Of a stretch of 64,000 nt of DNA, positions 45,102 to 54,413 are shown in pieces. The stretch comes from Pseudonocardia oceani (lineage in GTDB: Bacteria > Actinomycetota > Actinomycetes > Mycobacteriales > Pseudonocardiaceae). A program made the position numbers and the translations under genes. The stretch lies in contig NZ_JADQDF010000001.1 of NCBI RefSeq assembly GCF_019263585.2, positions 3,968,001-4,032,000 of the forward strand, in the 5' to 3' direction. Within the stretch, counting starts at the first letter, position 1; the number at the start of each line of letters is the position of its first letter. Under the pieces are notes generated by a model, which saw only the letters and a program-made list of their open reading frames with translations, ran no database searches and was not told where the DNA came from.

Positions 45102-45671
45102 TCAGAGGCGGGCGCGGACGGTGGCCGTGCCGATCGGCAGGCCCCCGGAGAACAGGTCGACACCGAACGTCGAGTTCAGCGCGGCCGCGGCCTCGTCGGT
45201 CAGCGTGGCCCGCACGCCGCGGACGGTGAGGCGGTCGTCGCCGGCGCGGATGCGGGCGTCGCCCGCGTCCAGGTCCAGCAGCGGGACCCGGGTGTCGGTG
45301 CCGCTGACGCGCGCCGTCAGCACGCCCGCCACGGTGTCGATCACGAAGTCCTCGACGCCGAGCGTCACGTCGCCCGCGGTGACCTCCAGCCCGCCGACGT
45401 GCTCGATCTCCCCGGCCGCGGTGGACGGCACGACCGAGCCGCCGACGATCGGGAAGGTGAAGCGGGTGCCCTCGCCGCCGGCCTCCTCCTGCGCGGTGAC
45501 GCTCACGCCGTTGTCGGCGAGCACGCCCGCGGTGCCGGCGTCCAGGCGCAGGGTGGTGCGCCCGCCGTGCAGCGAGACGGCGGAGTCGTCGTGCCGGGCG
45601 TGGGTCGGCGCGGCCGGCGCGGCGATCGCCGGGGTGGCGGCGGCCAGGCTGCCGAGGCTGAGGGCGGCCAC
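45102..45671 (-). CDS. Secreted HtaA-like protein (signal peptide frame-shifted at start)
   Basis: 189 residues from GTG 45671. The visible N-terminus VAALSLGSLAAATPAIAAPA is the end of a signal peptide. A better start is ATG 45705 (GAGAGGA site), giving MRIDRS, but that frame stops after 6 codons; one added base near 45690 would join MRID to LTTAATVAALSLG. The body (FTFPIVGGSVVPSTAAGEIE, LEVTAGDVTLGVEDFVIDTV, GVLTARVSG) resembles HtaA-type beta domains of secreted haem-binding or surface proteins. Function not proven. Confidence 0.6.
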   Translation of the reverse strand: MAALSLGSLAAATPAIAAPAAPTHARHDDSAVSLHGGRTTLRLDAGTAGVLADNGVSVTAQEEAGGEGTRFTFPIVGGSVVPSTAAGEIEHVGGLEVTAGDVTLGVEDFVIDTVAGVLTARVSGTDTRVPLLDLDAGDARIRAGDDRLTVRGVRATLTDEAAAALNSTFGVDLFSGGLPIGTATVRARL

Positions 45672-45851
45672 GGTGGCGGCGGTGGTCAGGACCTGTCGAT
45701 GCGCATGGGATGTCCTCTCGTGGTGGTCGGCCGTCGTCGGTCGGCCACGAACGAGTGAATCGCGAGGTGGGCGGGGGTGCGCGTCGACGGCGAGTCGGTC
45801 ACGTCCTGCATCCGTGGAGGCCCTTGGGGCCGTAGTACGTGGAACGCCGCC

Positions 45852-46606
45852 TCAAGTGCCGCGTCCGACGAGATCGGTGACGGATGCGCCATCAGGGGCC
45901 ACGGCGGGGTCGTGGCCGGGGACGATGAGATCGTCCCGGTCGGCGAGGGACTCGCAGGTCTCGAAGCCCGCCAGGCACTCCCGCACGTCGACCAGGATCG
46001 GGAACGGGTTGCGGCGGACGCGGTTCTCGGTGAAGTGCAGGGCGTCCGACGCGAGCACCATCCACCCGGCCGCGGTGCGGACCCGGACTACTTGGGTGCC
46101 GCCGGTGTGTCCGCCGACGCGGTGCAGTTCGAGGCCGGGGGCCAGTTCGACGCTCCCGTCGACACGCCGGACGGGCCCGCGCGGTCGGCGTCGAGGATGG
46201 CCGCGATCTCGCGGCACTTGTAGAAGGCCCCGACGATGTTGTGGCGCATCACAGCGTCGGAGACGAACGCCAGTTCGTCGGCCTGCACCACGATATCGGC
46301 GTCGGCAAACAGGTCCACGCCGCCGGCGTGGTCGTAGTGGAGGTGCATCAGCACGACACGGCGGACGGATGCCGGCTCGGCTCCGACGTCGCGGAGGAGC
46401 CGCTCGACCGGGGTGAGGGTCGTGCGGCCCCGGCGGACGCCAACGACGGCCGAGGAACGGGTGTCGACGACGGTCACGCCGTCCGGCCCGTGCACGGTCA
46501 ACACGAAGTAGTCCATCGGCATGGACACGTCGGGACGGTCGATCGGCCCGACGAAGTTCTCGTGGCGCCGGCGCTCGCCCAGGCTGCCGTAGCGCAGGGC
46601 GTGCAC
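45852..46606 (-). pseudogene. MBL-fold hydrolase (AHL-lactonase-like), frameshifted
   Basis: From GTG 46606 the frame reads HALRYGSLGERRRHENFVGP, then MPMDYFVLTVHGPDGVTVVD and the zinc motif LMHLHYDHAGG. Near 46180 the frame breaks and the rest continues as RRVDGSVELAPGLELHRVGG HTGGTQVVRV and SDALHF ... IVPGHDP to stop 45852. One missing base (GACCG|CGCGGG) explains the break. The intact protein would be a ~250-residue metallo-beta-lactamase fold hydrolase near AttM/AiiB lactonases. Probably non-functional unless the base is a sequencing error. Confidence 0.75.
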
Positions 46607-46635
46607 GCGGTACGTCGGCGGGGGAGCGGTGTCCG

Positions 46636-47292
46636 GCGGCCGTCGGCCTCACCGAGGCCCGGTCATCCCCGCTTTCCTCACTCCGCGCGACCACGCGGAG
46701 GCGCTGGCCGACCCGTGGCTCGCGCGCCGGTTGCTCAGCTGCGGGCGGCCCGGACCGTTCACCGAGATCGGGATCGTGGACGACGACGGCCGGCAGCTCG
46801 GTCCCTGGCAGCGCGGCGAGATCGTCTGCCGGGGCGGCACCGTGATGGCGGGATACGTCGACGACCCGGACGAAGACGCGCGGGTGTTCGCGCACGGCTG
46901 GTTCCACACCGGCGACGTCGGCGAGCGCGACGGGGACGGCTTCGTCCACCTCGTCGACCGCAAGAAAGACATGATCATCTCGGGTGATTTCAACGTGTAC
47001 TCCGCCGAGGTGGAGCAGGCGGTCTGGCGGCACCTCGCCGTCCGCGACTGCGCCGTGGTCGGCCTGCCCGACGAGGAGGGGGGCGAGGCGGTCGCGGCGT
47101 CCGTCGAGATGAAGGACGGCGCGGAGCTCGACGTCGAGGAGCTGCGGGCGGCGCGCTGCGCGAGCAGCTGGGCGGGGTCAAGGCGCCAAGGCGGTGCGGA
47201 TCGTTGAGGCCCTGCCGCGCAGCGCGGCGGGGAAGGTGCTCAAGCGGGTCATCCGCGAGCAGTGCTGGGAGGGGCGCGAGCGTGCCATCTGA
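46636..47292 (+). pseudogene. Acyl-CoA synthetase (AMP-binding), C-terminal remnant with frameshifts
   Basis: The piece starts in mid-protein at AVGLTEA (motif of acyl-CoA ligases), shifts frame, then reads FLTPRDHAEALADPWLARRL, GEIVCRGGTVMAGYVDDPDE, GWFHTGDVGERDGDGF and VDRKKDMIISGDFNVYSAEV. Near 47150 two more one-base breaks are needed to reach LREQLGGVKAP and ALPRSAAGKVLKRVIREQ (catalytic Lys) before TGA 47290-47292. About 300 N-terminal residues are absent. Dead gene. Confidence 0.8.
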
Positions 47293-47520
47293 GGCCCGGG
47301 CGTGCTGGAGGTCGTGCGGGCGGCCGGGGTCGGCGAACACGATCTTCAGCAGGTTGCGGGAGGTGCTCCGGCCGCCGAACAGGGCGTCGGCGATCTCGTT
47401 GGCGGCGAGGACGTCGGTCGCGCCGTTGTGGACGAGGGCGGGGTTGTCGGGCCAGGCGTCCATCTGCTGGCGCAGCGCGGGGTCGACGCGGTCCGGGGCG
47501 CTGGTCCCGCGCGCCGGTGG
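47285..47520 (-). pseudogene. Fragment of an XRE regulator (MmyB-like ligand domain)
   Basis: The minus frame reads RVDPALRQQMDAWPDNPALV HNGATDVLAANEIADALFGG then NLLKIVFADPGRPHDL. This is the start of the MmyB-type ligand-binding domain that follows an HTH in many actinobacterial regulators (compare the intact gene at 49003). Neither the HTH nor the end of the domain is present. It overlaps the end of the ligase remnant. Confidence 0.6.
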
Positions 47521-47534
47521 CGCGACGCCGGCCA

Positions 47535-47654
47535 GCGCGAACAGGCGAGAAGCACGTCGAGCACCTGTTCACGAAGACCGGAGCGCCCTCGCGCGCCGCG
47601 CTCGCGGCCGGTGCAGCCCGCGGGTCGTGGTCGGCGGCGCCGCCGTCCACGTAG
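47535..47654 (+). pseudogene. Fragment of a LuxR-type HTH C-terminus
   Basis: The plus frame reads TGEKHVEHLFTKTGAPSRAA LAAGAARG before a stop at 47654. KHVEHLFTKTG is the recognition and closing helix of a LuxR/GerE HTH. No upstream part of the regulator remains. With the neighbouring fragments it shows repeated gene loss here. Confidence 0.55.
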
Positions 47655-47762
47655 CCGCGTCCACCGCGGATACGTGCGCGCACTGACGCCCCGGCGCGGT
47701 GCGGGCGCGATCCTCGGTGGAGCCGGTGTCCCCGGCCCCACCGACCGCAGCAGGAGGACCGG

Positions 47763-48181
47763 ATGAGCTACGTCGCCGCCCCTGGAGTTCGCACCCGAGC
47801 CCGTCCCGCGCGCGGGAACCCGCCGCCCGGGTTCGCCGTCCGCGCCACCGACGGCGAATCACAGTGCTCGACGGGAACGCCGACCTGCTCGCCGGGCCCG
47901 TCACCTACGACACCGAGGTGACCATGACCGGCGAGTCGACCTTCGTCGAGAAGGGCGAGCTCGTCGTCGGCGACCGGCCGATGAGCATCGACAGCGTCGG
48001 CGATGGCGTGCTCGAACCCAGTGCGCGCGCCGGCGTCCTGCAGGGCGCGGTGTTGTGGCGGGTCGAGGGGTGGTCGCCGGACGGCGCCGTCCGCGGGCTG
48101 CTCGCGACGTCGTTCATGCTCGAGCCCGGCACCGGTCGGTCGAGCGAGAACCAGGTGCTCCGGCTGTTCGTGGCCGACTGA
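47763..48181 (+). pseudogene. Unknown small protein gene, probably frameshifted near its start
   Basis: ATG 47763 has a strong AGGAGG site, but its frame becomes poor and closes early. Another frame from about GTG 47864 gives a coherent ending: VTYDTEVTMTGESTFVEKGE, RPMSIDSVGDGVLEPSARAG and VLWRVEGWSPDGAVRGLLAT to stop 48181. The pattern of short strands suggests a small beta-barrel, similar to uncharacterised actinobacterial proteins. I read this as one gene with one or two lost bases; the 105-residue part could also be a separate short gene. Confidence 0.45.
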
Positions 48182-48342
48182 CCCGGCCAGGGCGTCAGGC
48201 GGCGGCGGGCGCCGACGTGCGCGCACTACGGCTTCGTCCCCGATGGCGCGGATCGACTCGGCTGCGTGCGGCGGCGCACCACCCCCCGAACCGAGTCGTT
48301 GGAGCTGGTGACCCCACGAACATGGAACGATCAGGAGCGACG

Positions 48343-48969
48343 ATGCAGAAGACGAGCCGGAACAGATGGGTTGCGGCCAGCGTGATCGGTGTTCTGTCTG
48401 CGACCGTGGTCGTTTTCTGGGCCTCCGGCGCCAGTGCTGAGGAAGAGCCGGGTGCCGACGCCCATCAGCACTCGAAAGCAGTTGAGGGGGACGTTCCCGG
48501 CGTGGCCCGCATGATCAGTTCCTTGGACGACTTGAACGGCCTGCCGTGCAACACGGCGAGTGACGACCCAGGGACTGTGCAGATCGATTACGGGGTGCCC
48601 CAATCCGAGTCACAGGTCGGTATCTATTGCCAGGTCGGGGATCCCAAGCTGACGATCAGCATCGACACCGAGAGTTTCGCGACGAATCCGGACACAGGAC
48701 TCCGCACCTCAGGTGGACGGGTGACGGCCGATCCGCCCGGATTCGTGTGCGATTCGGCGGACCTCCCAGCGGGGGCACGCTCGTGCGAGCCGGTCGAGTA
48801 CCAAGAGGGCGACGTCGTGACGCTGACCGTCGAACCCGACGCGGTCTCCAGCTTCGCCGGCTGGGTGGAGATCGCCGGAACCTGCCAAGGAACGCAGTCG
48901 CCCTGCTCCTTCGTCATGGGTCGCGACGAGAGGGTGTCCGCGACCTTCGGCCTCATCGGCGGCCTCTGA
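48343..48969 (+). CDS. Secreted protein with InlB-B-repeat-like C-terminus
   Basis: 208 residues from ATG 48343, preceded by AGGAGCGACG. Signal peptide VAASVIGVLSATVVVFWASG ASAEE with cleavage after ASA. The C-terminal ~45 residues contain FAGWVEIAGTCQGTQSPCSF VMGRDERVSATF, the GW...C...C...F pattern of divergent InlB B-repeat/Flg_new domains on surface proteins. Two more Cys (LPCNTAS, IYCQVGD) and one in FVCDSAD fit external disulfides. Codon use is clearly less GC-rich than neighbours, suggesting transfer. Function unknown; surface or adhesion role is a guess. The 160 bp before it hold no gene. Confidence 0.75.
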   Translation: MQKTSRNRWVAASVIGVLSATVVVFWASGASAEEEPGADAHQHSKAVEGDVPGVARMISSLDDLNGLPCNTASDDPGTVQIDYGVPQSESQVGIYCQVGDPKLTISIDTESFATNPDTGLRTSGGRVTADPPGFVCDSADLPAGARSCEPVEYQEGDVVTLTVEPDAVSSFAGWVEIAGTCQGTQSPCSFVMGRDERVSATFGLIGGL

Positions 48970-49002
48970 ACGCTCCGAGAGGACGAACGGGGGCCGGCGG
49001 CG

Positions 49003-49842
49003 TCAGGGCAGCGCCTGCGCCCCGATCACCGACAGCAACTGCAGCTTCTCGTAGCTCTCGCTGCCCGGCACGGCGGTGTAGACGAGCAGGGTGTGCGCCT
49101 GCTCCGGGTCCAGCAGCGTCTGGCAGTGCAGCTCGAGGCGGCCGAGCTCAGGGTGCTCGAAGCGCTTGGTCGCATGGGGGCGGACGCCGACCTCGTGCTC
49201 CTCCCAGGCCGTGCGAAACTCCTCGCTCCGCCCGACGAGCAGGTCGGCGAGGTGGGCCGCCCGGGAGCCGGGGCCGCGCAGGGTGACGACCCGGCGCAGG
49301 CCCGAGGCGAACATCCGGGACAGGAACGGGTGGTCCTCGGGCGCGTAGATCCGGCGGGAAGCGGGGTCGGTGAACCAGCGGTAGCCGATGCTGCGCTCGG
49401 GGCCGGTGAAGCGGGTCGTGTCACCGGTGAGGGCGACGCCCATCGGGCTCTGCCGCAGCGTCTCGCCCAGCTCGCTGACGACCTCGGCGGGCGTGTCGTC
49501 GAGCCGGTCGAGGATGCGGAGCAGACCGGGGCTGATGTGCTCGGTGACCCCGCCGCGGGCGGGTGGGTTGTGCCCGGCGAGGCGGAAGAGGTGGTCGCGC
49601 TCCTCCAGCGACAGGTGCAGCCCCTGGGCGATCGAGGCGATCATCTGCGGCGAGGGCTGCGGCCCGCGTTCGCGCTCGAGCCGCGAGTAGTAGTCGGCCG
49701 ACATGTGGCAGAGCGCGGCCACCTCCTCGCGCCGCAGCCCGCTGGTGCGGCGGCGCTGCCCGCGCGGGAGGCCGACGTCCTCGGGCTGCACCGCCTCCCG
49801 CCGCCGCCGGAGGAACCCCGCCAGCCCTGCCCGGTCGATCAT
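49003..49842 (-). CDS. XRE-family regulator with MmyB-like ligand domain
   Basis: 279 residues from ATG 49842. HTH in residues ~5-80: [40 protein letters not shown] and [20 protein letters not shown]. The rest is the MmyB/MLTR ligand domain ([16 protein letters not shown] [60 protein letters not shown]). These regulators often control a divergent oxidoreductase; the DUF3159-SDR genes diverge 172 bp away and are the likely targets. The same type of gene sits at the right window edge (63492). Confidence 0.92.
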   Translation of the reverse strand: MIDRAGLAGFLRRRREAVQPEDVGLPRGQRRRTSGLRREEVAALCHMSADYYSRLERERGPQPSPQMIASIAQGLHLSLEERDHLFRLAGHNPPARGGVTEHISPGLLRILDRLDDTPAEVVSELGETLRQSPMGVALTGDTTRFTGPERSIGYRWFTDPASRRIYAPEDHPFLSRMFASGLRRVVTLRGPGSRAAHLADLLVGRSEEFRTAWEEHEVGVRPHATKRFEHPELGRLELHCQTLLDPEQAHTLLVYTAVPGSESYEKLQLLSVIGAQALP

Positions 49843-50014
49843 CGTGTGCCGCCCTCTCGTCGGTGCTGCCCCGTTCCTACCGCCGGGGGCCCCTGCGCAG
49901 CCACGGATCGTCGATCCCCCCTTCCGGGCGAGAGGGGGATCGGCAGGCCGTGGTTGCCCTCCCGGCGGGGCGCGAGTCTCGGTGGCACACCCCGAGCCGC
50001 ACCGAGGAGCACCC

Positions 50015-51685
50015 GTGACGCACCAGCCCACCGCCCCGCCCGCCCGGCAGCCCCCGACCGAGGACGAGCCGTCCGGCGTCGCCCGCCAGGCCCTGCGGAG
50101 TGCGGGCGGCTGGGCCGGGATCGCCGTCGCCGCCGCGCCCACCGTGGCGTTCGTCGTCGGCAACGGGCTCGGCGGGCTGCCGTGGGCGTTCATCGCCCTC
50201 GCCGTGGCCGCGCCCGCGGCGTTCGGGGTGCACCTCGTGCGCCGCGAGCCCGTCCGGGCCGCGGCGGTCGGCCTCGTCGTCGCCGCGGTGTGCGCGCTGG
50301 TCGCGGCGCTGGCCGGCGAGGCCCGCGCCTACTTCCTCGTTCCCACCCTGCTCCCCGTGGCGTGGACGCTGGTGTTCCTCGGCTCGGTGCTCGTCGGACG
50401 GCCGCTGACGGGCGTCGCGCTCAACCGCCTCGCGGGCGGACCCCGCGACTGGCGCCGGCACGCCCCGCTGCGCCGCGTCTACACGATCACCTCGCTCGTC
50501 GCGGCCGCCATCGCGCTCGTCAACGCCGTCGTCCGCGCGGGTCTCTACCTCGCCGACCAGCTCGCGGTCCTGGCCGTCGTCGAGGTCGCCGTCATCCCGG
50601 TGCCCTTCGCCGTGGCCGCCTCCACCGTCGTCGCGGCCCGCCGCGCCGTCCGACGGACGCCGTCGCCCCCGCCTGACCCACCCACTCCGCACCGCACGTC
50701 GACCACACACAGGAGCACCGCCATGCCACGCACGATCGACATCACCGTCCCCGACCTCTCCGGCACGCGCGCCGTCGTCACCGGCGCGAGCGACGGCTTC
50801 GGCCTCGGCCTGGCCCGCAGGCTCGCCGCCGCCGGGGCCGAGGTCCTCATGCCCGTCCGCAACCGAGGCAAGGGGGAAGCGGCCGTCGACGGGATCCGGC
50901 GGCAGGTCCCCGGCGCGGACGTGTCGCTGCGCGACCTCGACCTGTCGTCGCTGGAGTCCGTCGCCGCACTGGCCGCCGGGCTCGTCGACGAGGGCCGCCC
51001 GATCCACGTCCTGGTCAACAACGCCGGCGTGATGACCCCGCCCGACCGGCAGACCACCGCCGACGGGTTCGAGCTGCAGCTCGGCACCAACCACCTCGGG
51101 CACGTCGCGCTCGTCGCCCACCTGCTGCCGCTGCTGCGCGCCGGCCGGGCCCGGGTGACGTCGCAGCTCAGCATCGCGGCCCGGTCGGGGGAGATCCACT
51201 GGGACGACCTGAACTGGGAGCGCTCCTACGACGGTCGCCGCGCCTACAGCCAGTCGAAGATCGCGTTCGGGCTGTTCGCCCTCGAGCTCGACCGCCGCAG
51301 CCGCGCCGGCGGCTGGGGCATCACCAGCAACGCCTCCCACCCCGGGGTCGCGCCGACGAGCCTGCTCAGCGCCCGTCCCGAGCTCGGCCGTGACGGGGAC
51401 ACCCCGCAGATCCGGGTGATCCGCTGGCTGTCGCGGCGGGGGATCCTGGCCGGCACCGTCGAGACCGCCCTGCTGCCCGCGCTCATGGCCGCGACGGACC
51501 CGGCCGCGCGCGGCGGCCTGTTCTACGGGCCCAGCGGGTTGGGCGGCCTCGCCGGCCGCCCGGCCGAGCAGCCGCTGTACCGCACCATGACCAGCACGGA
51601 GGAGGCGGCGCGCGTGTGGGAGGTGTCGCAGGAGCTGACGAGCGTGCGGTTCCCCAGCACGGGTGCGGTGCACCCCGCCAGGTGA
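50015..51685 (+). CDS. DUF3159-type membrane protein joined in frame to an SDR
   Basis: From GTG 50015 (GAGG site) a ~220-residue DUF3159-like membrane protein is encoded: [60 protein letters not shown] and [20 protein letters not shown]. No stop follows; the frame runs through a Pro/Thr-rich link into the SDR whose own start is ATG 50723. In another frame a TGA occurs at 50674-50676, where the membrane protein would end if one base were restored. So either a true fusion of 556 residues or two genes with a lost base. Confidence 0.7.
   Translation: MTHQPTAPPARQPPTEDEPSGVARQALRSAGGWAGIAVAAAPTVAFVVGNGLGGLPWAFIALAVAAPAAFGVHLVRREPVRAAAVGLVVAAVCALVAALAGEARAYFLVPTLLPVAWTLVFLGSVLVGRPLTGVALNRLAGGPRDWRRHAPLRRVYTITSLVAAAIALVNAVVRAGLYLADQLAVLAVVEVAVIPVPFAVAASTVVAARRAVRRTPSPPPDPPTPHRTSTTHRSTAMPRTIDITVPDLSGTRAVVTGASDGFGLGLARRLAAAGAEVLMPVRNRGKGEAAVDGIRRQVPGADVSLRDLDLSSLESVAALAAGLVDEGRPIHVLVNNAGVMTPPDRQTTADGFELQLGTNHLGHVALVAHLLPLLRAGRARVTSQLSIAARSGEIHWDDLNWERSYDGRRAYSQSKIAFGLFALELDRRSRAGGWGITSNASHPGVAPTSLLSARPELGRDGDTPQIRVIRWLSRRGILAGTVETALLPALMAATDPAARGGLFYGPSGLGGLAGRPAEQPLYRTMTSTEEAARVWEVSQELTSVRFPSTGAVHPAR
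50723..51685 (+). CDS. Short-chain dehydrogenase/reductase
   Basis: 320 residues from ATG 50723 with AGGAG 8 bases upstream, the more likely translation start for this part. NADP site [22 protein letters not shown] in [14 protein letters not shown], catalytic Ser in [12 protein letters not shown] and the YxxxK motif in [19 protein letters not shown]. Length and the [11 protein letters not shown] segment fit the retinol dehydrogenase/WWOX-like group. Substrate unknown. Probably controlled by the divergent XRE regulator. Confidence 0.9.
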   Translation: MPRTIDITVPDLSGTRAVVTGASDGFGLGLARRLAAAGAEVLMPVRNRGKGEAAVDGIRRQVPGADVSLRDLDLSSLESVAALAAGLVDEGRPIHVLVNNAGVMTPPDRQTTADGFELQLGTNHLGHVALVAHLLPLLRAGRARVTSQLSIAARSGEIHWDDLNWERSYDGRRAYSQSKIAFGLFALELDRRSRAGGWGITSNASHPGVAPTSLLSARPELGRDGDTPQIRVIRWLSRRGILAGTVETALLPALMAATDPAARGGLFYGPSGLGGLAGRPAEQPLYRTMTSTEEAARVWEVSQELTSVRFPSTGAVHPAR

Positions 51686-51697
51686 GCGGTGGCGCCC

Positions 51698-52357
51698 TCA
51701 GGCGTTCTGCCGCCGCACCATCTCCGCGATCCACACCGGCGCGTACGGGGAGGTGCAGTTCGGGGGAGTCGGGTAGTCCTCCAGCACCCGCAGGCGCTCC
51801 CCGATCGCGATGGCCCGCTCCCGGTGCGCGGCGTGCTCGATGCCGATCTGGGCCAGGCAGTGGTTCATCGCCCACTGCAGGCGGTCGGGGGCGTCCCCCA
51901 TCTCGGCCTCGACGACGTCGAGCAGGCCCGGGAGGTCGAGGCCGTCGGGCCTCTTCGCGACCCGCTCGGTCGTCAGGGCCCAGCCCGCGCTCGCGACGAC
52001 GGGGTCCGGGTCGGCCGTCCAGGCGACGCGCAGCTCCTCGGCGTGCGGGTTCTTCCTCACCACGTAGTTGACGAGCCAGTCGTGGACCTTGGGGGTGCGG
52101 GCCGCGCGGAGCATGGCGTCGAGCTCGTCGCGGCCGAACGCCTTCGGCCGGCAGATCAGCAGCGCGAGCAGCATCGCGGCGGTGTCGTCGGTGGCCCACA
52201 GCTCGCGGGCGAGGTCCTGCTGGGTCGTGAGCCGCTTGGCGACCGCCCGCAGCTTCCCGAGGTTCACGCCGTGGTCGTCGCCGTGCCTCTCGTTGACCTC
52301 GCGGACCCGCGGGTCCGCGAGGTCGGCCAGTTCGGCGAGCACCTCGGTGACGGTCAT
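51698..52357 (-). CDS. HEAT-like repeat protein, DNA alkylation repair (AlkD)-like
   Basis: 219 residues from ATG 52357, overlapping the upstream gene stop (ATGA). All-helical with repeats such as RVREVNERHGDDHGVNLGKL RAVAKRL, LARELWATDDTAAMLLALLI, DELDAMLRAARTPKVHDWLV and TERVAKRPDGLDLPGLLDVV. The opening GVNLGKLRAVAKRL and the ELW motif match AlkD-like DNA glycosylase relatives. Whether it repairs DNA or is a scaffold is not certain. It is co-transcribed with a small membrane protein. Confidence 0.75.
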   Translation of the reverse strand: MTVTEVLAELADLADPRVREVNERHGDDHGVNLGKLRAVAKRLTTQQDLARELWATDDTAAMLLALLICRPKAFGRDELDAMLRAARTPKVHDWLVNYVVRKNPHAEELRVAWTADPDPVVASAGWALTTERVAKRPDGLDLPGLLDVVEAEMGDAPDRLQWAMNHCLAQIGIEHAAHRERAIAIGERLRVLEDYPTPPNCTSPYAPVWIAEMVRRQNA

Positions 52358-52749
52358 GCGGACCTCCTGTCCGTCGCGTGGGAACGGGGCCGCAGCGCCA
52401 CCCCCAGCGGCACCAGCACGGCCGCGGCGGCGACCGTACCGAGCAGCACCAGCACCGCCCCGACCGCCCACAGCCCGGAGTCGTCGACGGTGCGGGCGGT
52501 GAGGACCCAGGCCGCGGTGAACGACAGCGGCATGACGAGCACGACCAGCCACCCCGGCAGCCACCGCGGTGCGAGCACGGCGAGGGCGACGGCGCTGACG
52601 ACGGTCGCGGCCACCTGCCACGCGGCGTAGGAGGTCCCGCCGGGCACCACGACCGCCCACCCCGTCCACAGGAACCAGCTCGCGGCGGTCAGCACCGCCA
52701 GCGCGGCGGCTCCCGCCCGGCGGCGCGGACCGGTCAGCTGCTCGTCCAT
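52354..52749 (-). CDS. Small integral membrane protein
   Basis: 131 residues from ATG 52749. Four helices: AAALAVLTAASWFLWTGWAV, AAWQVAATVVSAVALAVL, LPGWLVVLVMPLSFTAAWVL and LWAVGAVLVLLGTVAAAAVL. No family recognised. Its stop overlaps the ATG of the AlkD-like gene, so the two form an operon. Confidence 0.7.
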   Translation of the reverse strand: MDEQLTGPRRRAGAAALAVLTAASWFLWTGWAVVVPGGTSYAAWQVAATVVSAVALAVLAPRWLPGWLVVLVMPLSFTAAWVLTARTVDDSGLWAVGAVLVLLGTVAAAAVLVPLGVALRPRSHATDRRSA

Positions 52750-52884
52750 GCCCCGGAGTCTGCCCGTCGGGGGGACCGGTCACCTCGGTGCTCCTACCGA
52801 CGCGCCGCCGCCGCTGGGCGACGGGGATCTCCCGCCGGTCGCGGGAGTGGTTGGGCGGTGACCGGGTACGGGTACAGGCCTCTC

Positions 52885-53346
52885 GTGCCCGAGACCCTCG
52901 ACTTGGTGATCCCCGCCGGATCGCAGGCGCCCTCACGCGTGCGCCGGGCCGTGACCGACTGGCTGTCCGGGGTGTGCGGGCACCGGGCCCTGTGCGACAC
53001 GGGCGAGGACCTGCTCTACGCCGTCAGCGAGGCCGTCGCGAACACCGTCGACCACGCCTACTCCCACGACGAGCGCCACCGCGGCTCGGTGAGCGTGCTG
53101 GGGCAGGTGGCGCCGCCCGGGCTCCCGGCCGTCGCCCGCGAGGGCTGCACGGGCGACTTCCGGATCGAGTTCGTCATCGTCGACACCGGCCGCTGGAAGG
53201 AGCCCGCGGCCGACCCGGACGGCCGCGGCCGCGGGCTGCAGATGATGCGGGCGCTCGTCGACCGGTGCGAGGTGACGCGCGCGCCGGGCGGCACCACCGT
53301 CACCCTGCGCCGGGTCCTCGCGTGCGCGGGTGGCGACGCGGCCTGA
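52885..53346 (+). CDS. Anti-sigma-type HATPase regulatory protein
   Basis: 153 residues from GTG 52885; GTG 52858 is an alternative. GHKL motifs: N-box SEAVANTVDHAY, G1 FVIVDTGRWKEPAADP and G2 GRGRGLQMMRALVDRC, then GGTTVTLRRV. Same class as the two island genes at 27072 and 28211. It has no STAS or sigma gene beside it, so its partners are elsewhere. It converges on the glycosyltransferase-like gene. Confidence 0.83.
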   Translation: MPETLDLVIPAGSQAPSRVRRAVTDWLSGVCGHRALCDTGEDLLYAVSEAVANTVDHAYSHDERHRGSVSVLGQVAPPGLPAVAREGCTGDFRIEFVIVDTGRWKEPAADPDGRGRGLQMMRALVDRCEVTRAPGGTTVTLRRVLACAGGDAA

Positions 53347-53349
53347 GGG

Positions 53350-54312
53350 TCAGGAAGCGGTGTCGCAGCCGCGGCGGCCGGACGTCACCGCGGTGCCGGA
53401 GGGGACCGGGATGCCGCGGTCGGCGGCCCAGAACATCGTGTCGACGGCCACCGCCGCCCAGTCGACGGCGCAGGTGGCGGTGCTCGGCCGGCCGCGCTCG
53501 TCGTAGTCGTGGATCTCCATGTGCCACACCAGCTCCGGGTCGGAGCCCATCAGCACGCGGTGCCGCGACGGGCGGCGCACGAGGAGACCGACGGCGGCCC
53601 GGACGACCCCGCGGACCACGCCGCGCAGCGTGCCGCCGTCGGCGTCGGGCAGCAGGTCGGCCGCGGCGAACGGGCGGAAGCCCTGCAGTGCCAGGCAGGT
53701 GGCCCGGTCCCAGGCCCCGCCGGTGTAGGGCATGCGCCGCAGCAGCGCCGCGTCCTGGCGCAGCGCGGCCCGGCGGACGCCGAACGTGCTGGTGGTCGAG
53801 TGCGCGCGGAACCATGCGGCGGCACCGCGGCGCGGGGCGTCGGGCAGGCCGTCGGTGCCGGGCTGGTCGCGCCGCACGGCACGGGCGCCGGAGGCGTCGA
53901 GGTCGAGCGAGCCCGAGCCGTACATCGCGAAGTAGTCGGTGCCGGGGAAGGCGTCGGCCGCCGCGCGCAGCGACGTGAGCGCGTCGGGGGCGTAGAGGTA
54001 GTCGTCCTCGGCGAACCAGACGAGGTCGTCGGGCTCGCCGGCGAGGGCGGCCTCGTGCGCGACGACGGCGCGGAAGGTCGCGCGGTTGCTGCCGCCCTCG
54101 ATCCGCCGCACGGTGCCGTGGGCCTCCATGAGCGCGAGGCGGTCGGCCGGGATGTCGCCGTCGTTGACGAAGACGATCTCGGCGTCGTCGCCCAGCGGCT
54201 CCACCGCACGCAGCAGGGAGGCCAGGGCGAGGGTCTTGCTGTAGTACGGAGGGCGGGGCTTGGTGTTCTCCGACTCCGCCGACCGGTAGACGATGCGCAC
54301 TCGTGAGCTCAC
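53350..54312 (-). CDS. Glycosyltransferase-like protein
   Basis: 320 residues from GTG 54312; the frame extends to 54330. The N-terminus VRIVYRSAESENTKPRPPYY and LALASLLRAVEPLGDDAEIV resemble the start of GT-A proteins. The metal-binding acidic motif is probably in DDLVWFAEDDYLYAPDALTS, with FVNDGDIPADRL before it. The C-terminal half (TGGAWDRATCLALQGF, ELVWHMEIHDYDERGRPSTA) is less typical. It probably transfers a sugar onto an envelope or secreted acceptor. Diverges from the sensor kinase gene. Confidence 0.65.
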   Translation of the reverse strand: MSSRVRIVYRSAESENTKPRPPYYSKTLALASLLRAVEPLGDDAEIVFVNDGDIPADRLALMEAHGTVRRIEGGSNRATFRAVVAHEAALAGEPDDLVWFAEDDYLYAPDALTSLRAAADAFPGTDYFAMYGSGSLDLDASGARAVRRDQPGTDGLPDAPRRGAAAWFRAHSTTSTFGVRRAALRQDAALLRRMPYTGGAWDRATCLALQGFRPFAAADLLPDADGGTLRGVVRGVVRAAVGLLVRRPSRHRVLMGSDPELVWHMEIHDYDERGRPSTATCAVDWAAVAVDTMFWAADRGIPVPSGTAVTSGRRGCDTAS

Positions 54313-54413
54313 GTCCGCAACGCTAGACAAAGATCGGCAAGCGCTTGGGTCGGCGAAGGTTAGCGAACGGCTAACGTCGCCCCGACGACGTCACAGGCCC
54401 GGGAGGAGTCGAG

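Noticed and set aside
45852..47654. Quorum-sensing or quorum-quenching system (lactonase plus LuxR)
   Set aside because: Both genes are broken fragments and no autoinducer synthase is present; the pairing is probably chance.
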